From: Massilia rhizosphaerae
GTDB taxonomy: Bacteria > Pseudomonadota > Gammaproteobacteria > Burkholderiales > Burkholderiaceae_D
DNA length: 64,000 nucleotides
Assembly: GCF_016093545.1 (NCBI RefSeq)
Contig: NZ_JADKYX010000003.1
Location: forward strand, 372,001-436,000
Reading direction: 5' to 3'
Positions 8,557-16,066 of the stretch are shown here, one piece after another. Both the position numbers and the translations under genes were made by a program. The notes below the pieces were generated by a model. That model made no database searches, was not told the origin of the DNA, and saw only the letters and a list, made by a program, of their open reading frames with translations. The stretch's first letter is position 1, and every line of letters starts with the position of its first letter.

Positions 8557-9495
8557 TCAGCGGTTGACCACCACCTTGGCCGCGGCCGTCACCTGGTCGC
8601 GCAGCCATTTGTGTTCGGGTGACTGGTGCACGCGCTGGTGCCACAGCTGATAGAAGCGCATCGGCGGAAACTTGATCGGGACCGTGAAGTTTTTCAGCGG
8701 CAGCGTGTTTTCGTAGAAGCGGATGAACTGGCGGCCCGTCGTCAGCACGAGGTCCGTCTGCGTGAGCATGTACGGGATCAGGCCGAAGTAGGGCGATTCC
8801 ACGGCCACCTTGCGATGCAGGCCCTGGCGTTCGAGGAAGGCGTCGATGACGCCGTGGTAGCCGGGCAGCATGGCGGTCGGCGCGACGTGGGGCAGCGTCA
8901 GGTAGTCCTCGACCGTCATCGCGTCGGACGCCGTGCGCTTGGCGTAGGCGCTGTCGGCGCGCATCGTGCAGATGATCGGGTCCTCGAACAGCTTGGAGAT
9001 GTGCAGGTGCGACGGCGGCTCGTCCCAGTTGGCGATCACGAGGTCCATCTCGCCGTCCGCCAGCATGCGCAGGTAGTCCGTGCCCGGCCCGAGGTGGTGG
9101 ATCGTCACCCGGCTGTTCGGCGCGCCGCGCCGGATCGACGCGACGACGCCCGGCAGGAATTGCGTGTCGAGGTAGTCCGGCGCGGCGATGTGGAACGTGC
9201 GGTCCGCCTGTTCCGGCACGAACGGCGTCTTGCGGACGAACAGGCTTTCCGTCTCGTCGAGGATGCGCTTGGCCGGCTTGAGCAGGCTCTCGCCGTGCTG
9301 GGTCGGCACCATGCCGCGCGCGCCGCGCACGAGCAGCGGGTCGCCCGTCAGCTCGCGCAGCTTGCGCAGCGAGGCCGAGATCGACGGCTGCGGCTGGTTC
9401 AACTTGAGGGCGACGCGCGAGACGTTCTTTTCGACCAGCAGCAGGTACAGGATGCGGATCAGGTGCAGGTCGAGGTGCTGGGGCAGGCTGGACAT
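8557..9495 (-). CDS. LysR-type regulator, probably of purine/urate catabolism
   Basis: Protein of 312 residues with an N-terminal winged helix-turn-helix (about 8-65, including NVSRVALKLNQPQPSISASL) and a periplasmic-binding-protein-like effector domain (about 90-300). It is transcribed divergently from puuD, the membrane urate hydroxylase. In LysR systems this arrangement usually means the regulator controls its divergent neighbour, so I infer control of urate oxidation. The 118-bp shared promoter region is strikingly AT-rich (9496-9580) and contains several TTATATA-type imperfect repeats suitable for LysR binding. The effector is not known. Confidence 0.9.
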   Translation of the reverse strand: MSSLPQHLDLHLIRILYLLLVEKNVSRVALKLNQPQPSISASLRKLRELTGDPLLVRGARGMVPTQHGESLLKPAKRILDETESLFVRKTPFVPEQADRTFHIAAPDYLDTQFLPGVVASIRRGAPNSRVTIHHLGPGTDYLRMLADGEMDLVIANWDEPPSHLHISKLFEDPIICTMRADSAYAKRTASDAMTVEDYLTLPHVAPTAMLPGYHGVIDAFLERQGLHRKVAVESPYFGLIPYMLTQTDLVLTTGRQFIRFYENTLPLKNFTVPIKFPPMRFYQLWHQRVHQSPEHKWLRDQVTAAAKVVVNR

Positions 9496-9613
9496 GGGAG
9501 TGCTTTTATATGATTGTTATATATGTAGTCTGATTTTAAATATACGATATTTTTCATGTTCTAGAAACTATATCGACGGCGGTGTCGCCTGCCGGTCACG
9601 CTGAGGAGGCTCG

Positions 9614-10816
9614 ATGGAATACCTGGTCCCGTACGTTCTCGAATGGATGAACATGCTGGTGCGCTGGCTGCACGTCATCACCGGCATCGCCTGGATCGGC
9701 GCCTCGTTCTACTTCGTCTGGCTGGACAACTCGCTGCGCGCGCCGGCGCCCGGTTCCGACCTCGCGCGCAAGGGCGTGGCGGGCGAGTTGTGGGCCGTGC
9801 ACGGCGGCGGCTTCTACAATCCGCAAAAATACCTCGTCGCGCCGGCCGAACTGCCGGACGAGCTGCACTGGTTCAAATGGGAAGCGTATGCGACGTGGCT
9901 GTCCGGGTTCGCGCTGCTCATCGTCGTCTACTGGCTGAACGCGCGGGCCATGATGGTCGACCGCGGCGTGGCCGATCTATCCGCCTGGCAGGCCATCGGG
10001 ATCGGGGCCGCAAGCCTCGTCGCGGGCTGGATCGTGTACGACCTGCTGTGCCGCTCGAAGCTCGGCCGGCACGACCTGGCGTTCGGCGTCGCGATCTTCG
10101 CGCTGCTGGTCGGCGCGGCGTGGGTGCTCACGCATTTCCTCAGCGGCCGCGCGGCCTACATCCACGTGGGCGCGATGATCGGCACGATCATGGTCGCGAA
10201 CGTGGCGATGGTGATCATCCCGGGCCAGCGCAGGATGGTCGAGGCGATGCGCGCGGGACGCAAGCCCGATCCCGTCTACGGCATCCGCGGCAAGCAGCGC
10301 AGCGTCCACAACAACTATTTCACCTTGCCCGTGTTGTTCATCATGATCAGCAACCACTTCGCGATGACCTACCGCCACCCGCATGCGTGGGCCGTGCTGG
10401 GCACGGTCATGGCCGCGGGCGTGTTCATCCGCCACTTCTTCAACCTGCGCCACAAGGGGCGCGTTGAGTGGATCTATCCGGCGATCGGGGTCGCGCTGCT
10501 GCTGGGGCTTGCCGTGGCGCTGGCGCCGCCGCGGCCAAGCGTGGCGGCGGAGGCGGTGCCGTTTTCCCGGGTGGAGACGATCGTCCGCCAGCGCTGCGTG
10601 TCGTGCCACGCGGCGCATCCGGCGCAGCCCGGGTTCGCGAGCGCGCCGGCCGGCGTGATGCTGGACGACGCCCGCGGCATCGCGCAGAACGCGCCGCGGA
10701 TCTACCAGCAGGCCGTCCAGCTGAAGGCGATGCCGCTCGCGAACCTGACCAATATGACGGATGCGGAGCGGGCCGAGTTGGCCGCGTGGTACCAAAGCGG
10801 CGCGAAGACCCCGTAA
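9614..10816 (+). CDS. puuD: Membrane urate hydroxylase PuuD with C-terminal cytochrome c
   Basis: Inner-membrane protein of 400 residues that oxidises urate to 5-hydroxyisourate while passing electrons to the respiratory chain rather than making peroxide. About eight transmembrane helices occupy the first ~310 residues, starting with the family signature WLHVITGIAWIGASFYFVWLD. The C-terminal domain (about 320-400) carries a single haem-c motif CVSCH and a distal methionine near LKAMPLANLT. A strong GAGGAGG ribosome binding site precedes the ATG. No other purine-catabolism genes are in the window, so this is a stand-alone locus with its divergent LysR. It ends 3 bp before the convergent S9 peptidase gene. 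Confidence 0.9.
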   Translation: MEYLVPYVLEWMNMLVRWLHVITGIAWIGASFYFVWLDNSLRAPAPGSDLARKGVAGELWAVHGGGFYNPQKYLVAPAELPDELHWFKWEAYATWLSGFALLIVVYWLNARAMMVDRGVADLSAWQAIGIGAASLVAGWIVYDLLCRSKLGRHDLAFGVAIFALLVGAAWVLTHFLSGRAAYIHVGAMIGTIMVANVAMVIIPGQRRMVEAMRAGRKPDPVYGIRGKQRSVHNNYFTLPVLFIMISNHFAMTYRHPHAWAVLGTVMAAGVFIRHFFNLRHKGRVEWIYPAIGVALLLGLAVALAPPRPSVAAEAVPFSRVETIVRQRCVSCHAAHPAQPGFASAPAGVMLDDARGIAQNAPRIYQQAVQLKAMPLANLTNMTDAERAELAAWYQSGAKTP

Positions 10817-10819
10817 CGG

Positions 10820-13210
10820 TTACGGTTTCAACGTGCGCTCGAACAGCTGGAAGATGCGCCGGTACTCGTCGTACCACGACTCCGGCTGCACGAACGCATG
10901 CCGCTCCAGCGGGTACGGCGCCAGCTCCCAGTGGTCCTTCTTCAACTCGATCAGCCGCTCCGTCATGCGCACGGAGTCCTGGAAGAACACGTTGTCGTCG
11001 ACCATCCCGTGCGCGATCAAGAGGTGGCCCTTGAGGTTCTGCGCATACTCGATCGGCGACGACGTCTTGTAGGCTTCCGGATCCACGTCCGGCGTATTCA
11101 GGATATTGGCCGTGTACTCGTGGTTGTACGTGCTCCAGTCGGACACGGGACGCAGCGCCGCGCCGGCCTTGAACACGTCGGGCGCGCGGAACATGGCCAT
11201 CAAGGTCATGAAGCCGCCGTAGCTGCCGCCGTAGACGCCGACGCGGGCCGGGTCGCCCTGTTCGTTGGCGACCATCCAGTTCACGCCATCCAGGTAATCC
11301 TCCAGTTCCGGATGGCCCATCTGGCGGTAGATGGCCGTGCGCCATTTGACGCCGTAGCCCTTCGACGCGCGGTAGTCCATGTCGAGGACCACGTAGCCGT
11401 TCTGCACGAGCAGGTTGTGGAACATCTGCTCGCGGAAGTAGGGCGTGTAGCGCAGGGTGACGTTCTGCAGATAGCCCGCGCCGTGCACGAACATCACGAC
11501 CGGATATCGTTTGCCCGGCTCGAGCCGCGCGGGTCGGTACAGCTTGGCCCAGATCGGCGCCGCGCCGTGCGTCGACGGGATCGTCACGAACCGCGGCTGG
11601 ATCCACTCGTGCGCCTTGTACTCGGGCGTGCGGGTGTCGGTGAGCTTGACCGCGGCGCCGCCGTGCGCGGGCACGGTCGCGATCTGCGCCGGCAGGTACG
11701 GCCCGGAATAATGCACGAGCAGCTCGTTCTGGTCCGGCGACAGGCGGAAATCCTGCACGCCGGCCAGGTTGCTGACTTCATGCGTGGCGCCGTCCCGGGC
11801 GGAGACGGCGCAGACCTCGTACGTGCCGGGCGACTTGCGGTTGCACAGCACCCAGGCGGTCCGGCCGTCCGCCGACCAGGCCACGTCCGACGCTTCCCAC
11901 GGCCCTTGCGTGAGCGCGCGCGCGTGGCCGGCGGCGTCGCGCACGTACAGGTGCGAATAGCCCGTCTCTTCGGACAGATACCACAGCGTCGTGTTGTCCG
12001 GCAGCCAGCCGAATTCATTGTTGTCGTAGTTGACCCAGGCTTCGTCCGTCAGGCGGTGCACGGGGCGCAGGGCGGCGTGCGGCAGGTCGACGGTGGCGAT
12101 CCAGCGGTCCTTGTTGTCGACCGAGCGGAACATGACGGCCGCGTTGGCGCCGTCCAGGCTCCACGTGATCGCCGCGCCCTCGACGTCGACCAGCACCGGA
12201 CGGTTGCCCTTGAGCGGGGCGAGCTTGTGCGCCGCGCGCAGCTGCGCCAGCGGGTCGACCGTGATGCCGGGCAGGACGTCGAACGACAGGTTCTTCACGT
12301 CGTGCGTTGCCAGGTTCACGAGCTTCAGGCCCTGGCCCGCCGGCGTGTTGCGACCCACGCGCGTGCGCTCGTCCGAGAATTCCTCGTAGCCGCTTTCCGT
12401 CACATAGCGGGGCATCTTGCCGACGCGGCCCTTGTCCGCGCCCTTCGGTCCCGTCACGACGAGCAGCCAGCGGCCGTCCGGCGACAGCGCGCTGTTCAGG
12501 ATCGTCACCTTGTCGCCCAGCCAGATCGGCGCCGCGGCGCGGGTCGGATCCGCGCGGCGCAGTGCCTCGGCCTGGGCGCGGGTCGCGTCGCGCTCGTCCT
12601 TCTGGCGTTTCAATATGGTCGACAGGCGCAACTGCATGTCGCGCAAGGCGTCCGGTTCCGGCACGTCCGGATCCTTGCCGGCGCGCGGCATGGCGATGGG
12701 GCCGGACACGCGTTCGTTGCGGTCCCAGGCGAACCAGTCGTCGCCGATGCGGTACTGCACGCCGCGCTCGTCGGCCGAATATTGCACGGCCTGGATCGTC
12801 GCCCCGTCGTTACGCGTGATCTGCACGAGGGCGCCGGTTTTCAGGTCGCGCTCGAACAGGTCGCCGTTGCGCACGATGATGGCGCGGGTGCGGGCGCGGT
12901 CGTACAGCATTTCCGGGCTGTCCAGCCTGGCCTGGTCGGCATCTGCCACCCGGGCCGCGGGGCCCGCGCGCAGCGCGTTCACGCGCCACGTGTCGCGCAG
13001 CGGCGAGCCGGTGCGCTTCTGCTTGTAGAAGATCTGCCTGCCGTCCCAGTTCCACCACGCCGCTTCCACGGGCGTGCCGATCCAGTCGGGGTTGGCCATG
13101 GCCTGGTCGAGGGTTACGGGAATCGAGGCGGCGGAGGTGGCGGCGAGTGTGGCGGCGGCGGGCAGCGCCAGCAGGGCGGCGAAAACGGTCAGGGCGGGAA
13201 GTCGCATCAT
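10820..13210 (-). CDS. S9 family (dipeptidyl peptidase IV-like) prolyl peptidase
   Basis: Exported serine peptidase of 796 residues. A signal peptide (residues 1-28) is followed by a DPP-IV-type N-terminal beta-propeller (about 45-530) and a C-terminal alpha/beta-hydrolase domain. The catalytic triad is visible: Ser663 in YGGSYGGFMTL, Asp738 or Asp739 in MVDDNVFF and His771 in ERHAFVQP. The family removes dipeptides or cuts after proline in exported or imported peptides. I chose the ATG pair at 13210/13207 because it gives a proper signal peptide; a TTG at 13264 would put 18 unlikely residues in front. No ribosome binding site is obvious. Confidence 0.9.
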   Translation of the reverse strand: MMRLPALTVFAALLALPAAATLAATSAASIPVTLDQAMANPDWIGTPVEAAWWNWDGRQIFYKQKRTGSPLRDTWRVNALRAGPAARVADADQARLDSPEMLYDRARTRAIIVRNGDLFERDLKTGALVQITRNDGATIQAVQYSADERGVQYRIGDDWFAWDRNERVSGPIAMPRAGKDPDVPEPDALRDMQLRLSTILKRQKDERDATRAQAEALRRADPTRAAAPIWLGDKVTILNSALSPDGRWLLVVTGPKGADKGRVGKMPRYVTESGYEEFSDERTRVGRNTPAGQGLKLVNLATHDVKNLSFDVLPGITVDPLAQLRAAHKLAPLKGNRPVLVDVEGAAITWSLDGANAAVMFRSVDNKDRWIATVDLPHAALRPVHRLTDEAWVNYDNNEFGWLPDNTTLWYLSEETGYSHLYVRDAAGHARALTQGPWEASDVAWSADGRTAWVLCNRKSPGTYEVCAVSARDGATHEVSNLAGVQDFRLSPDQNELLVHYSGPYLPAQIATVPAHGGAAVKLTDTRTPEYKAHEWIQPRFVTIPSTHGAAPIWAKLYRPARLEPGKRYPVVMFVHGAGYLQNVTLRYTPYFREQMFHNLLVQNGYVVLDMDYRASKGYGVKWRTAIYRQMGHPELEDYLDGVNWMVANEQGDPARVGVYGGSYGGFMTLMAMFRAPDVFKAGAALRPVSDWSTYNHEYTANILNTPDVDPEAYKTSSPIEYAQNLKGHLLIAHGMVDDNVFFQDSVRMTERLIELKKDHWELAPYPLERHAFVQPESWYDEYRRIFQLFERTLKP

Positions 13211-13364
13211 CAGTCGGGTGGATAAATGAGGAACAAGAATGCTTTTCTTGGTGAGAAATTGCAAAAAAGCATTCTAGCTCAGCCGGCAATGATGCTGTGC
13301 GGATTCGCTGCGAGCAGTGGCGTGCGTAAGTACCGCGGCACCGAGTGGTGATGTTGTGATGCGC

Positions 13365-13394
13365 AAAAAACAACGCCCGGCCAGTGCCGGGCGT
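13365..13394 (-). terminator. Rho-independent terminator of the two small genes
   Basis: Perfect 9-bp stem ACGCCCGGC/GCCGGGCGT with a CAGT loop (13373-13394). On the minus strand it is followed by a run of six T residues (A run at 13365-13370). It lies 26 bp after the stop of the small gene at 13421. Confidence 0.85.
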
Positions 13395-13420
13395 GTGGAG
13401 ACGGTTGCGACCGCGGTCGA

Positions 13421-13564
13421 TTATGCGACGGCTTTCGGTTTCGTGTATTCGGCCACCCGCAGTTCGGAAGGCGTCGTGATGGACGGGTTGCGCACGAAGA
13501 TCACGATGCGGGTGACGACGACGGCGGCGGCGATGGCGATGGTGACGTATTCGATCGGGGTCAT
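13421..13564 (-). CDS. Small single-pass membrane protein, 47 residues
   Basis: Very short gene starting at ATG 13564, preceded by an AAAGGATAAA ribosome binding site. The product has one N-terminal transmembrane helix (MTPIEYVTIAIAAAVVVTRI) and a polar cytoplasmic tail (NPSITTPSELRVAEYTKPKAVA). It lies 37 bp downstream of another small gene on the same strand and is followed by an excellent terminator, which together support it as a real transcription unit. I do not recognise the family. Confidence 0.65.
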   Translation of the reverse strand: MTPIEYVTIAIAAAVVVTRIVIFVRNPSITTPSELRVAEYTKPKAVA

Positions 13565-13601
13565 GATTTTATCCTTTATCTTGAGATGTAGACTTTGCGG
13601 T

Positions 13602-13760
13602 TCAGTTCGAGGTCTTGCGCGCCATGGCGAAGGCGCCGCTCGCGGGCTGGGCGGCGTCGTGAGCGAACCAGCCGCCGTGCGCGGTGTACAGTTCGATCGC
13701 AAAGTCGCGGATCTTGCCGAAGGTGTCGGCGAATCGGTGGGTGATCGTTGCGGTGGTCAT
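13602..13760 (-). CDS. Small soluble protein, 52 residues, unknown function
   Basis: Starts at ATG 13760: a GGAG site lies six bases upstream, whereas a second ATG at 13766 abuts the site and is a poorer choice. The product is a short polar protein with an amphipathic helix (ITHRFADTFGKIRDFAIELY) and an alanine-rich tail ending in lysine/arginine. It is the first gene of a two-gene unit with the small membrane protein that ends at a terminator at 13365-13394. The family is not recognised; length and architecture would fit a stress peptide or a small regulator. Confidence 0.6.
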   Translation of the reverse strand: MTTATITHRFADTFGKIRDFAIELYTAHGGWFAHDAAQPASGAFAMARKTSN

Positions 13761-13935
13761 CGTCATCTCCGGTAAGAAAATCTGTCGTGTTGCGATGAGA
13801 TGCAGTATAGGGACGACCACGTCATAAATGAACTTTTAGTTTGTGATGCTTCCTATGCGATTCATGAATATTTTCTGCGCGACAACTAAAGTGGATCCAA
13901 ACTCACGCCATTCGCGTGGTGAATATCTTGGTTTC

Positions 13936-13951
13936 CGGCACGGAACTTGCA
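13936..13951 (+). promoter_or_regulatory. Sigma-54-like -24/-12 element at nasT
   Basis: CGGCACGGAACTTGCA matches the sigma-54 consensus TGGCACG-N4-TTGCA with one mismatch. The GG (13937-13938) and GC (13949-13950) are correctly separated by 10 bp. The start site predicted 12 bp after the GC falls at about 13962, essentially on the nasT ATG, so transcripts from it would be nearly leaderless. Confidence 0.5.
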
Positions 13952-13963
13952 TATGCTAAGGGC

Positions 13964-14605
13964 ATGAAACCGCCGTCCAAGGTCCAGCGCACCCTGCGCA
14001 TCGTCGTCGTCAACACCGCGTCCACCCATGCCGCGGACGAGGCCGCGCTCGCCGCGCAGGCCCGGCGCAACACGGCGCTGAGGATCGGCTTGCTGGAATC
14101 CGGCTACGACATCGTCGCCTCGCTGCCGGCCGATATCTTCCTGCCCGAGCGGATCGCCCAGATCCAGCCGGACATGATCATCATCGACAGCGAGTCGGAC
14201 GCGCGCGACGTCCTCGAACACATCGTGATTGCCACGCGCGACGAGCCGCGTCCCATCGTCCTGTTCACGGACGACCCGACGTCGTCCAGCATGGATGCCG
14301 CGATCGACGCGGGCGTCACCGCCTACATCGTGGCCGGGCTGCAGTCCGAGCGCGTGAAGCCCGTGCTGGACGTCGCGATGAAGCGTTTCCGGCGCGAGCA
14401 GAAGCTCCTGGACGAGCTGTCGGACACGCGCCGCCAGCTGGCCGACCGCAAGCTGATCGAGCGCGCCAAGGGCGTGCTCATGGCGCGCAACAAGCTGACG
14501 GAGGACGAGGCCTACCAGCGGCTGCGCTCCATGGCGATGAACAAGAAACTGAAGCTGGCCGACGTCGCCCAACGCATCCTCGACGTCGAGGATCTGCTGG
14601 GCTAA
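13964..14605 (+). CDS. nasT: ANTAR-domain antiterminator NasT
   Basis: Response-regulator-like protein of 213 residues. The N-terminal receiver-like domain (about 10-130) has the PDMIIID strand and ends in a C-terminal ANTAR RNA-binding domain (about 150-212, with LIERAKGVLMARNKLTEDEA and the terminal VAQRILDVEDLL). NasT proteins bind two hexaloop hairpins in nitrate-operon leader RNA and prevent termination. Exactly such a leader lies 1.3 kb downstream before the transporter gene. The following gene is the NasS sensor that in known systems sequesters NasT until nitrate is present. The start was chosen as the ATG at 13964; earlier starts would place the sigma-54-like site within the gene. Confidence 0.9.
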   Translation: MKPPSKVQRTLRIVVVNTASTHAADEAALAAQARRNTALRIGLLESGYDIVASLPADIFLPERIAQIQPDMIIIDSESDARDVLEHIVIATRDEPRPIVLFTDDPTSSSMDAAIDAGVTAYIVAGLQSERVKPVLDVAMKRFRREQKLLDELSDTRRQLADRKLIERAKGVLMARNKLTEDEAYQRLRSMAMNKKLKLADVAQRILDVEDLLG

Positions 14606-14619
14606 TGAAAAGGAATCAG

Positions 14620-15795
14620 ATGGCAAGCGCATTCGTGGCCGGATCGGACCGGCCGGAAAAGACCGTGATCCGGGCCGGCTTCATGCCGCTGACGGATTGC
14701 GCGTCCCTCGTGATGGCGTCCGTGCTGGGGCTGGACGACAAGTACGGCATCAAGTTGGAACTCGCGCGCCAGCATTCGTGGTCCGGCATGCGCGACCGCC
14801 TGCTGCAGGGCGAGATCGACGCCGCCCACGTCTTATATGGCCTGTTGTACGGCGTCGAGAACGGCATCGGCACGGCGCCCACGCGCATGGCCGCGTTGAT
14901 GAACTTGTCGCGCAACGGCCAGGCCATCACCTTGTCGCGCGCGCTCGCGCACGCACGCGTGACGGACCTGGACTCGCTGGCCGCCGCCATGCGCAAGAGC
15001 GCGCGCCGCTTTACGTTCGCGCACACCTTCCCGACCGGGAACCACGCGATGTTCCTCTATTACTGGCTCGCCGCCGGCGGCATCGATCCCGTACGCGACG
15101 CCCAGGTGGTGACCGTGCCGCCCAGCCAGATGGCCGAGAATCTCGCCGCCGGCCACATGGACGGTTTTTGCGCCGGTGAGCCGTGGAGCGCCCGCGCCCA
15201 GATGGACGGCAGCGGCTACACGGTCGCGACGAGCCAGGACATCTGGCACGACCACCCCGGCAAGGCGCTCGGCACGACGGCCGCCTTCGCCGACGCCCAT
15301 CCGCACGCCTGCCGCGCGCTGGTCGCGGCCGTGCTGGAAGCGGGGCGCTGGCTCGACGCGTCGGAAGAGCACCGCGACGCGGCGGCCGAGATCCTGTCCA
15401 GTCCCGCCTACGTGAACGCGGATCGCCGCGCCATCGCCGCCCGCCTGCACGGCGAGTACGACGATGGCCTGGGCCGGCGCTGGCTTGACCCCGACCCGGT
15501 GCGTTTTTTCGCCGACGGCGACGCGAACTTCCCGTACCTGTCCGACGGCATGTGGTTCATGACCCAGCACCGGCGCTGGGGCCTGCTGCGCCACGACGTC
15601 GATTACGCGGCGGTGGCGGCCCGCGTGAACCGCGTGGACCTGTATCGCGACGCGGCCGCGCTGGCCGGCGTGCCCGTGCCGACGGACCTGATGCGCCGCT
15701 CCGTGCTCATGGACGGCAAGGTCTGGGACGGCACGAACCCGGACGGCTACATCTCATCCTTTCCCATCCGCCGCCCGGCCCTGGCCGGTGCGTAG
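14620..15795 (+). CDS. nasS: Cytosolic nitrate/nitrite sensor NasS (NrtA-like)
   Basis: Protein of about 391 residues similar to nitrate-binding proteins of NrtA/CmpA-type ABC transporters. It has no signal peptide and no transporter subunits next to it, which identifies it as the soluble sensor NasS rather than a transport protein. Recognisable blocks include AGFMPLTDCASLVMAS, FPTGNHAMFLYYWLAAGG and FCAGEPWSARA. NasS binds NasT in the absence of nitrate and releases it when nitrate or nitrite binds. The ATG at 14620 follows an AAGGA site at ideal spacing; an ATG at 14605 overlapping the nasT stop by one base is the alternative. Confidence 0.88.
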   Translation: MASAFVAGSDRPEKTVIRAGFMPLTDCASLVMASVLGLDDKYGIKLELARQHSWSGMRDRLLQGEIDAAHVLYGLLYGVENGIGTAPTRMAALMNLSRNGQAITLSRALAHARVTDLDSLAAAMRKSARRFTFAHTFPTGNHAMFLYYWLAAGGIDPVRDAQVVTVPPSQMAENLAAGHMDGFCAGEPWSARAQMDGSGYTVATSQDIWHDHPGKALGTTAAFADAHPHACRALVAAVLEAGRWLDASEEHRDAAAEILSSPAYVNADRRAIAARLHGEYDDGLGRRWLDPDPVRFFADGDANFPYLSDGMWFMTQHRRWGLLRHDVDYAAVAARVNRVDLYRDAAALAGVPVPTDLMRRSVLMDGKVWDGTNPDGYISSFPIRRPALAGA

Positions 15796-15886
15796 CGTCC
15801 CAAACGGGTGCCTCATAAGCGTGCATGGTGCACTGCAATGAAGCGCACCGGCCCCGGTCAAGACGGTCTTCCCCGGGTAAACCATC

Positions 15887-15902
15887 TGGCACGGGTCTTG
15901 CA
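15887..15902 (+). promoter_or_regulatory. Sigma-54 promoter of the nitrate assimilation operon
   Basis: TGGCACGGGTCTTGCA is a perfect match to the sigma-54 consensus, with GG at 15888-15889 and GC at 15900-15901. The predicted start is near 15913, directly before the first leader hairpin. About 50 bp upstream, 15822-15837 holds the symmetrical TGCATGGTGCACTGCA, a loose NtrC-site-like element. Confidence 0.85.
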
Positions 15903-15913
15903 CATACGGAGGT

Positions 15914-15966
15914 AGGGATCAACGGCGATCCCTGAACAAACAGCGCCGGTCCAACGACGGACCGGC
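15914..15966 (+). promoter_or_regulatory. ANTAR-type dual-hexaloop leader RNA (NasT target)
   Basis: Two hairpins in tandem, each with a six-base loop. P1: stem AGGGATC/GATCCCT (15914-15933) with loop AACGGC. P2: stem GCCGGTCC/GGACCGGC (15945-15966) with loop AACGAC. Both loops have A at position 1 and G at position 4, the hallmark of ANTAR-protein RNA targets. They begin at the predicted transcription start and precede an intrinsic terminator at 16014-16049. NasT binding should allow transcription to read through into the transporter and reductase genes. Confidence 0.85.
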
Positions 15967-16013
15967 ACCAGGACAACGGCGTCCGCTGCACCGCTTCCGC
16001 GATTTTCACGATC

Positions 16014-16049
16014 GCGCCTGCGGTACGCAGCGGGCGCCTTTTCGTTTTT
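16014..16049 (+). terminator. Attenuator terminator before the nitrate transporter gene
   Basis: Stem GCGCC-TGCG paired with CGCA-GGCGC (a three-base bulge on the 3' side), then a T-rich tract CTTTTCGTTTTT. It lies 48 bp after the ANTAR hairpins and 18 bp before the transporter start codon, the position expected of a regulated leader terminator. Confidence 0.75.
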
Positions 16050-16066
16050 AAGAAGGGAACAAAAAA

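Noticed and set aside
14620-15795. NrtA-like gene as part of a nitrate ABC transporter
   Set aside because: No signal peptide, permease or ATPase gene; the position next to nasT fits the soluble sensor NasS.
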